NCBI GenBank assembly: GCA_018881555.1
Contig: JACAXG010000014.1
Coordinates: forward strand, 10,039,803-10,103,802
Source: Amblyornis subalaris
Lineage: Eukaryota; Chordata; Aves; Passeriformes; Ptilonorhynchidae
Length of the DNA: 64,000 nucleotides
Direction of reading: 5' to 3'
A model generated the notes under the pieces. It did no database searches, was not told where the DNA came from, and worked only from the letters and a program-made list of their open reading frames with translations. Every line of letters begins with the position of its first letter. Positions within the stretch are counted from its first letter, which is position 1. The position numbers and the translations under genes were made by a program. Shown here one piece after another: positions 22,901-31,900 of this stretch.

Positions 22901-25900
22901 TGCAATGGCTTTGGGAGAAGTATCCTCTTTTTCCTACCCATATTCCCAGTTCCATGTCATCAATCCGTACCTTCAGCACTTTGTATCCAGCATTGCAGCT
23001 GATGACAACCTGGTCTTTGAAGGTGTACTTGGCTTGAGAAGGCTCAATTTTCCCATTGATCGGTGGTTGCACCAGTGGGCACGGATTTCCTTTGAATAAA
23101 AAGCAAATGAAGCAAAACCAGAGGAATAAATGGAGGAAATGCAGAGTCCCAGCTCTTCCACCCAGCACATGTAGCAGAATCTGAGCATCTCTGCCCTGCT
23201 CTTACTCTTAGTCTACACTGGTCAGGCTCTTCTAGAAGGCATGGAGACTCCAGGTCTTTCCTCTAGTCTGTAATTCTCTGGCTTTGAGCATTACAAAATG
23301 GGGAGCTAATAACAGTAGCCTGTGCAATTATCCTGCCCAAAATTGCTCTGCTTTGCAATGTGGTCTTGTGTCAGAGCCCATTTGNTGTAAGGGAAAAAAG
23401 CACCCTTTGGAGGGAGGGGTCCATGTTATTTTATGCCTCTCCTCTTGTGATTTCTGGGACAGATCCTTTATGGANACAGGATCATGGACCACCAAACTCA
23501 TGGTGTACACCTGCAGGGTTCATAAAGCCCTTCCCATTCCCAAGCCCAGCAAAGAGACAAAAGCAGCAGGAGTTACCAATGGCTGTGTATGACAGCTTCC
23601 AGCCCCTGTTCTCTCCAGAGTTGTCACTGTGGAAGAGGATCTGCACACTGTTGGTTTGGGTTTCAATGCGTCCTGGGGACTTCTCTCCACAGAAAGGTCC
23701 AAACTCCTTTTGGCCTGTTTTGATCTGCCAAGGCAAAGACAAGCAGGGGGTTTGAGGAGCTCTTTGGTCCCTGAGGACAATGGATGGGGCTGCAGTGGGG
23801 TCAGTGGGGCTTAAGCACCATGTGTTGGGGGGATGTCAGCAGAAACAGGGTCACTGTTGGCTGAAAGGGTCACAATCAGGTGAGGTAAGAGACATGGGTT
23901 CGATAGAGNACAGGGCTCCTGCTGATTCCATCACCCCTGTTTAGACTGGGGTGATTTTGGTCCCATCACCAGGGCTCTGGGGAAATGAAAGGCGAGCCAG
24001 AGAAGGAGGAGTGTGCAGAGCCCAGCTCACCTTGATGTGGTCGTATGGACAGGTCACCTCAGGGTGGTCTTCCACATCAAAGCTGTCCTCGAAGTTCAGG
24101 GTGATGAAGAAACCCTCCTCCAGCTCGATACGGTACAGGCAGTCTGAGCTCTTGGGGTAGGGGCTGGGGAAGTCGGCGCTGGTGATCACCCCGCTCCTCT
24201 GGGTGTAGAGGTTGTCGCTGCACTCCACTGAAACACAGCCATGGCTGNGTCAGGGCCCTGACAGTCACGTCCCAGCCCTGACCATACTCAGGNACCCTCC
24301 CAGTGGAGCAGGGTCTGTTGGGTGGATCCATGGATTCCAAGTATGGGGCCATGGATCCCAAATACGTGCCCATGCAAGGAGAATTTCACACAGCCAACTT
24401 CCAAATACGCCTGTGGTGCAGAGGCCCTGGGCTGAGGGCTAGTCCCAGCAAATCTACATGGTGCAGATTCAGAGCAGAGACTAAACCCTTTAATTTCTGT
24501 GACTTGAGGAGGTCTGCAGANCTTAGCTGAGGAGCACGGTCCATGGAAGAAGGAGTCCCAGACTACTGGTTTGTAGGGGAAGAAGCACCTCATCCCTCTT
24601 GGAAGCAAAGAAGAGCAGTTTTGGCTGTGTTTGGTAGGTCTGTTGGCTGCTCAGGGCCCCCTCTGTGTGACCACCCCTGAGTGTGAGCTGTGCCCGTGTG
24701 GTACCTTTGCAGGTCCTGTTGTCGGAGTGGAGGATGTAGCCGAACCTGCAGGAGCAGTAGTACCCCCCGATGTAGTTGTGGCAGTAGTGGTCACAAGCCA
24801 GCTCCTCATCACTCTTCTCCAGACACTCGTCCACATCTAGAATGGAGTTAACAAGGAAGAGAGGTCACCCTGCAGCTCTCCACACGTCACTCCTCCTGGG
24901 GACATTTGCCACAACACTGAGAAATCAGTTATTCCATGTGGTGGGACACATGAGCACCCAGCGAGTCCCTCACGGCCCAAGGGCTGCACACAACTTCTTC
25001 TCTTGCCAGGGAACCCCAGGCTGACCTGGGATGTGATCCTTGCAAATTTGCTACCCTACCCTACAAGCTGATCCGGCAAATGCTGCTTACCCACGGCAGT
25101 GTAATGGGCATCGAAGCCGGTGAAGCGTTCCTCGTTGGAGAAGTCGGACCTGAAGGTGAGCCCCATGTAGGGCCCTGGGGACAGGATCACCTGCTGTCCT
25201 GGAGCCTGCTCTGTGTCCGTTGTCTCCCTGCCGCAGAAGGTTGCCAGCTCCTGGTCCTCAGTTTCAATCTGTTAGCAGAAAGAAGGAGTGAGCCCAGAGA
25301 ACCCATTGTCTGTTCCTTGGGAGGTCAGGCTGGGATTAGAATCATCCTCTGCATCCAGAAGCTCATGGCTCTGCCTGTGCTTGCCCAGCCTGTCCCCTGC
25401 CAGGGCTCAGCAGTGTCTCCATGGGACAGGCTGCCCATCTGGCAGCTCTGGATGGACACAGCCTGAGGATGCAGCTCTGGCCCGCTGTGTGCCCCATCCT
25501 GCTCAGCCTTCTGCTACCTTGGCCCTTCCCAGAGCATCTCTGAAGCAGCAATTTCCAGCCATTCCCACTGCATTTAACCCACCTTCTGCAGCCAAGCATG
25601 ATCCCAGGGATGCTCAGAGCATGGCAGGTCTGACTCTCACTGCTTCAGCTCTCTGAGATGCTGTTAGTGCAGTAAAGCAATTAAATGGCTTCTGCAAAAT
25701 GGACACAGGGACTCAGGTCTGTCTGCTCTGTCTGGAGTCAGATGCTGAGAGCAGGTAGCATCCAGGATGTAGTGAGGAGCTGGAGGGGTAAGGGGAGTAT
25801 GCAGGGTGGGAGCCCATTTGGGAGGTGGGGTGGACATGGGCAGGTGGTGCAGAAGAAGGGGTGTGAAAATCAGCCCTGGGCTGTGTCATTCCTACTCAGA

Positions 25901-28900
25901 GCTGTTGGTAGCTGAGACACTTTCCCTCACCTCTTCCCAAAACACTGATCCAGGCAGCAGCATCTGTGTGAGGGCTGTGCTGCTGGGAGGTTGGGAGCCC
26001 AGAGGAGTCCCTGCTTATTGGTTTTGCATCAGTTTGAAGCAGCAGCTGTAATTTGTTTCTCTCCCCTGGATTGCCTTTGGACAAGCTTGGTCCTCTCCCT
26101 GCCACCCAGGGTCTCTGTCTGGCTCCAGACCTGTGGTCCAGGCACTGCTGGGGCTGAAGAAGGGAAGCGATGAGCCAGCGTGTCCTGTCATCAAGTCAAC
26201 ATGCTCAGTAGTCTCTGTGTGCATCCTTTTAAAACACGGCCTTATCTGTGCCTTACAGCCCTGTAATCCCTACAGAAAACCCTCCAATTTTCCCTGGAAA
26301 CCCCCTCCTTTCCTTTTTCCTTGCCATTTTCTCCAGCATTGATCCACCTCCCTATCCTACACATCCCATCCCCAACCCCTGTCTCAACCAGGACCTCTCC
26401 CAGGCAGTTCCCAGCACCCTGCCTGCTTTCCCCCAGGGGATTTGAATATGAATAAGCCTCGGCAGAGGAATGTGATGAACACCACCAGCCAGCCTGTCAC
26501 GGCTCATGCCAAGCCACTGCTATTGAGGCTGTGATGAAGTCTGCAGCCCCCCAGCACATGCCTGGGGAAAACAGTCATCTGCTCAGGGGCCCATGGGGTC
26601 CTGGAGGTGTTGGAGTGCTGTCCCTGGCTTGTGTGGCCTCAGCAAGGTGAGACCCTTCTGCATCTCTGTCACCTGGAGACCCTTAGGATGTGCCAGCCAG
26701 GGAGGGTCTGGGGCTGAAAGGGAAATTTCCCAGAGCTGAACAAACAGGCGGAAACTCGTTCACACCAGGGAAAGCCAACATGGAAATGGCAACTCAGCAT
26801 GCCTTGACATTGCCTGCAGATATTTTCCATCCTCTCATACAAGCTGGAGCTGGCCAGAAAAGAGAGACACTTTCCGATGATAAATTTTGGGAATTTCGAG
26901 AAAAAACACGCACCCTGCTTTGGGGACAAAAACCCAATTGAATTTTTTTTTTGTAATAGCATTCTGAGGGAAAAAAAAAAAGAAAACAAGTAATTTGGGC
27001 TCCATCTGGTTTCAATCCCTTTGAAATATACTGTGGTGCTTTAGAATTGCTTTTAAATCTGAAAGATTGTTTTGAAATGAAATAGTGTTTCAGACTGAAA
27101 AACGGGAGTGCCATCACCAAAAGTGAAGGAAAAAGGCATTTTGTCCCTTATACGCTGACTTGGCTGCGCCAGCACGGGGCACACAGCCTCTTCCACAGAA
27201 AATGCTTTTTCTTCAGGAAATCTGTGGGAAGGAGGAATTTCCAGCCGGCTGCTCTGTGTGGGGCTGGTGGCTGTCACCTCTGTAGGGACAAGAGCCACCG
27301 TGCGAGCTCCCATCCCTTTCCTTCAGCCCCAAACAGTGCAGCACAGCATTCCCAAAAGTGCGGGAACATCTTCCCAGTGCCCTGTGTCTCGGCCTGAGGA
27401 TGCTCCGGCCAGGAGGCCAGCCCCAACGCTGCCCCCAGCATCCCTGGATGCAGCCCTGGAGCAGCAGGATGAGGCCCGGGAGAGCCGTGCTCTTCTCACT
27501 GGACGTATCCACGGCCCCTTATCTGAGACGGGTCCCATGCCCCGAGCCACAGGGAGCAGAGGCAGCCCTTCAGCAGTAAACTAAACAGAGAGGTCATCAT
27601 CCCTAGTTAATATTTGCTGCTTCTGCTGGGGACTGTATACTTTTTTGTAGATCATTTACATCCAGAGAGCAGGCTGGTAATTAAATCCTGGTTGTTTGTT
27701 TGGAGTTTCTCCCTCTCGGGTCACGATGTCGACGTTTTCACTAGAGAAGATGTGTCCCTGAGGGAAATATCAATTGCCACAGAGAAATTCCCTATAAAAA
27801 TACGCTGAAAGAATCCTCCTTTGAAAAATAAAATATAGCGACACCCTCGTGCCTTAAATTTACCCTTGCCAATGCCTCCTGCTGTCTTCCCTGTTTCTCC
27901 TTGCATCCTCAGTCCCTCATCAAGACTTCTGCCCCTCTGGACGGAGGCAGATTGGAGTTTCTCCCCAGCCGTGGCTCTGTCCTCCTGCACTTTGGCTGGT
28001 GCTGTGGCTAAGGGGTGTCCCAAGCTGCGGGGCCCCTCTCTGCCCCGCATCGATTTCCCCCCGTGGGGGCAGGAGCTGGGATGCCCTGGCTGGCAGGAAA
28101 GAAAGGCTGCCCCAGGGCAGGGGCTGCTGGGGATGCCGGGGAGCACTGATGCTCCGGAGATGCCTCGGGCAGCCAGCGGGTTAACGAAATGCCAGGAGCA
28201 CGGAGGGGAATTTGGCCCGGCAGTTGGGTGTCTGCTGCCGGAGAGGAGCAGGCAGTCGGCAACACGGAAACACAGCCGCCACCCGCCCCCCCTCCCCAGC
28301 CCTCCAGGAATGCACTAATTGGACTGATGAAGGCCAAACATACCACTTGTAATATATATAAATGGCTCATTAGGCAGAGAAATCGCAGTGCTGGGCTGAA
28401 GACACTGGGAACATGACATGGGGAGGAGACGCTCCGAGCCAGGGAAGGGCATGAAGTGGCCCCCGCCGAGCGGCCCCGCAGAGTGAGGCAAGAAGGCAAC
28501 ACCCAGATCAGCGGGGCTTTTTTTTCACAATGCTGCTGCTGCTGCTGACTGTTGGGAATGAGGCAGGGATGGGACAGCCCCTGCAAGAGCCTCCTTCTAG
28601 GTCTCCTGGAGATCCTCTCCTCAAGCTACATCAAGGGTCCTTTCATATGCAAACATGAAATTGCCCTGAATTTCCATGGGAACATATGTGGCAGCCCTGC
28701 CACGAGGGATGAAGGAGGATGGCTGGTTTCCTGTGCTGTGGATGTGGCTTGGCATCCAGAGACTGTCCCCTCCCGTGTGGAAGCTGCACCCACATGGCCT
28801 ATTTCTGGGCAAGGTTTGTTCCCTGGAGGGGCTGGCAGTGAAGAGAAACCCAAGTGGGATGCTGGGGTCCTGCAAGAGCTGTTGACTTGTTCCCATGCTT

Positions 28901-31900
28901 GGTCCTCCTCCTTCCCCTGTGCTGGGGATAACTGTGGTTCCCAGTGTGCAGGGGATGGCCAGTGCCACCAGACTCCTCTGCACAGAGCTATTAGGATAGG
29001 AAAGACAAGCAGCAAAGCCCTGGGCTCTGCCCTCATCGGCTGCCTTCTGGGATTTGAAGTGCTCCTCTTGGGAGTCCACACTCCTAGGGAATGAATTACC
29101 CCCTGGCTGGGGCTGTCTGACAGGACCAAAAAAGGATGCTCTCCTCCTGAACCTCCAGTTCTTGCCAAACCTTGATTTGTGCTTTTCCTTCCTCCTGTGA
29201 GCAGAGGAAGGTGTAGATGAGTCCCATGCACCCTCCTCTCATTCCCAGGTTGGGCATGCACTGCCCTGAATGCAGAACCAAGCTCATTCCCCGAGCCTGC
29301 ACATCCCCTGCCAGTGCCTCATCAATCATTTATGGGGTGTCCCTCCATCTTCATTCCAATCAAGGAGCTGGCTGCCAAGCTCTCGGGGGCTGATTTCATT
29401 TCAGGGCTTGACTGAGCAATATGCAAAACCTCAGACAGGTCCCCAGGCTCAGATCTCCCTAATAAGCTTGGGGATTTACTCATGAAGGCCCCTCACATGC
29501 CACGATTACATCACCCACCTCCCTGCCTCTGCCACAGGGCTCCTCAGTGACACTATTCACTTAACTTGATCTCCTGGTCAGGGCTGTGGATTTTGGGGTG
29601 CCCTGGGCCAGTGCTGAAGACTTGTGTGCCAAGGTGTTCATTGCAGGGTGACCCCCGAAAGGAGTTGGACAAACCACAGTGAGACCCTCTGCAAATGAGG
29701 AACCCCCAAATCAGTTGCCTGAGGACAGCGATGAGCCGGGCAGAGCCTGCTGAGCAGCATGGCAGAGGGCGGGAGCTGGAAGCTCAGGGTGGATGGCTGC
29801 TCCATCCCTGTCCCCATGGACCTGGCAGGTGGCTGAGAGCAGCCATTCAAAACCTGAGGAGAGGCTGTATCCAATGCGCTGCTTCCCAAGGCAGCGTGTG
29901 CCTGGTGTTTTCTACCTGCGTGGGGAAGCAGCTTCTTCAGGTATTTTGGGGATGGTTGTCCATCCCGATGCTCCTGGCTCACTTCCTTACCAAAGTGCCA
30001 CTTCCCCTCTCTGCCACCCGCATCTGCACAAACCAGCCTCCCATCCTGAGAGCACTTCTTTAGGAGCCACGTTCTCTTTCTACATATACACAGGCGCACG
30101 CGTGCATGCGCATATATATAAATAAACAGCTATTGTTTTAATTAGCCATTGTTTCAGAGCTCTGGAAACTGTTCCCTTCTGCAGACCACCCCGAAGGCAG
30201 AGGTCTCTGTGGGTTTACAGCTCGGCTCACCCTGAGCTTGCCACTCGGGATGAGTTTCTACACTGCTTGAGAGCTCGGGTGTATAGGCAGCCAAGGAATG
30301 AGGGAAGCAAAGGCCAGGGCACAGGGGCTTTTTGCCTGTCCTAAACTGAGTCCCCACCTGCTCAGCCCTATTTTAACCTCCTTCTTATGGCAGTCAAGAT
30401 GATGAAGACCCTGACCGAACAAGAAGGTGTTTCTTCACGCACACAGAGGCATATAATCATATATTTATCCTGTGCAACTCTCTGGCATGTGGTGCTGCAG
30501 AGATTAAAGTTACCCATGAGCTCAGAAAGCAACGGTACAAGTTCATGGATGGGAAATCCATTGACTGCCATGGAACACAGAGATCCTGTGTGTTTCTGAG
30601 CTTCCTAACCAGGACCAGCAGAAGATTACAGAGAAGCACCCGTATGTGCCAGGTCTGTGGTTATATTCTATAGCCATGCACTGTGGTCTCTGTCAAAGAG
30701 GGGGCTGATGATGTTTTTACACCTTGCACTGGTGCAGACAGAGCTGGACACACCAACCCAAGGAGGAAAACAGCCATGGAGTCATTCACTGCTCTCCCTA
30801 ATGTGTTCTAAGCCAGTGGTCTAGTAGCACCAAGACTGCACCCTTATCCAGCGGAGTAACCTCTGGATCTCCTGTAATCCATCCATTTTCATCACTTTTC
30901 AAATGTAAATCTGTGGTGGGGGCTCTGCAAGCTGAGTTACAGCCCCGAGCAAATTTATACAGCTGAGATCTAAATCCCTGTGAAAAATACCGCCTTCTTA
31001 TGGAAATCCAGCGGCAGGGAGAGCTGTGGTGCCAAGTTGGCACCATGGCCAAATAACAGGGAGCCTTATGAAAAAGGAAAAAAGAGCAGGGGGAGAAGGG
31101 CGGGAGGAGGGGTAAAGCTTGGAATGGGGAAAGTTTCCAAGAAATCTGTTCCTTGAGCTTATTGGGGTTTTAAAGCAATATATCTCTATATATGTCCCTG
31201 GCCCTTGTGCTTGGAGAAGATCCAGGAGAAGCAGAAAGAACTAATCAAACCTCAATGAGAGCTGTTAGTAGCAGAATGATTGCCAGCACAAAGGGGAAAT
31301 TAAAGCAGGGAGCAACAGATCCTAGAGGAAAAAACTTTGCTTTGTTTTCTTAGGGCAAGAAAAAAACAACAATTTTAATTATCTGGCAACTAGCACCAGG
31401 GCCAAGTTCTGTGGTTCCAGACCTGGGAGCAAGCTTCACCTGCCTCCGTGTGGAGGGGCAGGGTGAGGCTTGTCCTGGGCAGTGGTGGAAGGGATATTCA
31501 GCCAGGCAACCCTAGAAAGCACCTGCTTGCTACTGCTGATCTGCCNGAAGCACCAAACTTGACTATTTTCAAAGATGTGGAGAGCCCCACTTGTCCTGGA
31601 TGTGACAGAGAGCCCTGCTTGGAGAAATCTGTGGTGCAGAGGCAAGGTTGCTCTGTGGCACTGCAGTGCATGGCCACCGTGGTTTTGGGTGGGTTACTGC
31701 CCAGCTGTGAAGCAGACTGAAATATCTGGAGGTTCTGGCAATGACAGCTCCCNGGAAATCTCCATAGAGTAGCCTAAAGCTCAGGTCTAACCTTCCCCTT
31801 TTGCTTCCCTGTGGGGGTGGACAGGGTGTCCCAAGAGCCTGCAAAGCGTGGCCAGGGATCCAGGCTGGCTGCAAGGTGCACCCATGGCCATGGCCTGGCA

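Larger units (their letters stand above)
22139..25090 (-). other. MASP1: MASP1 introns 3-7 (compact exon cluster)
   Basis: Introns 7 (22139-22970), 6 (23090-23576), 5 (23725-24030), 4 (24228-24704) and 3 (24837-25090) are short and separate the six exons from EGF to CCP1. No repeat, RNA gene or additional exon is recognised in any of them. Confidence 0.8.
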
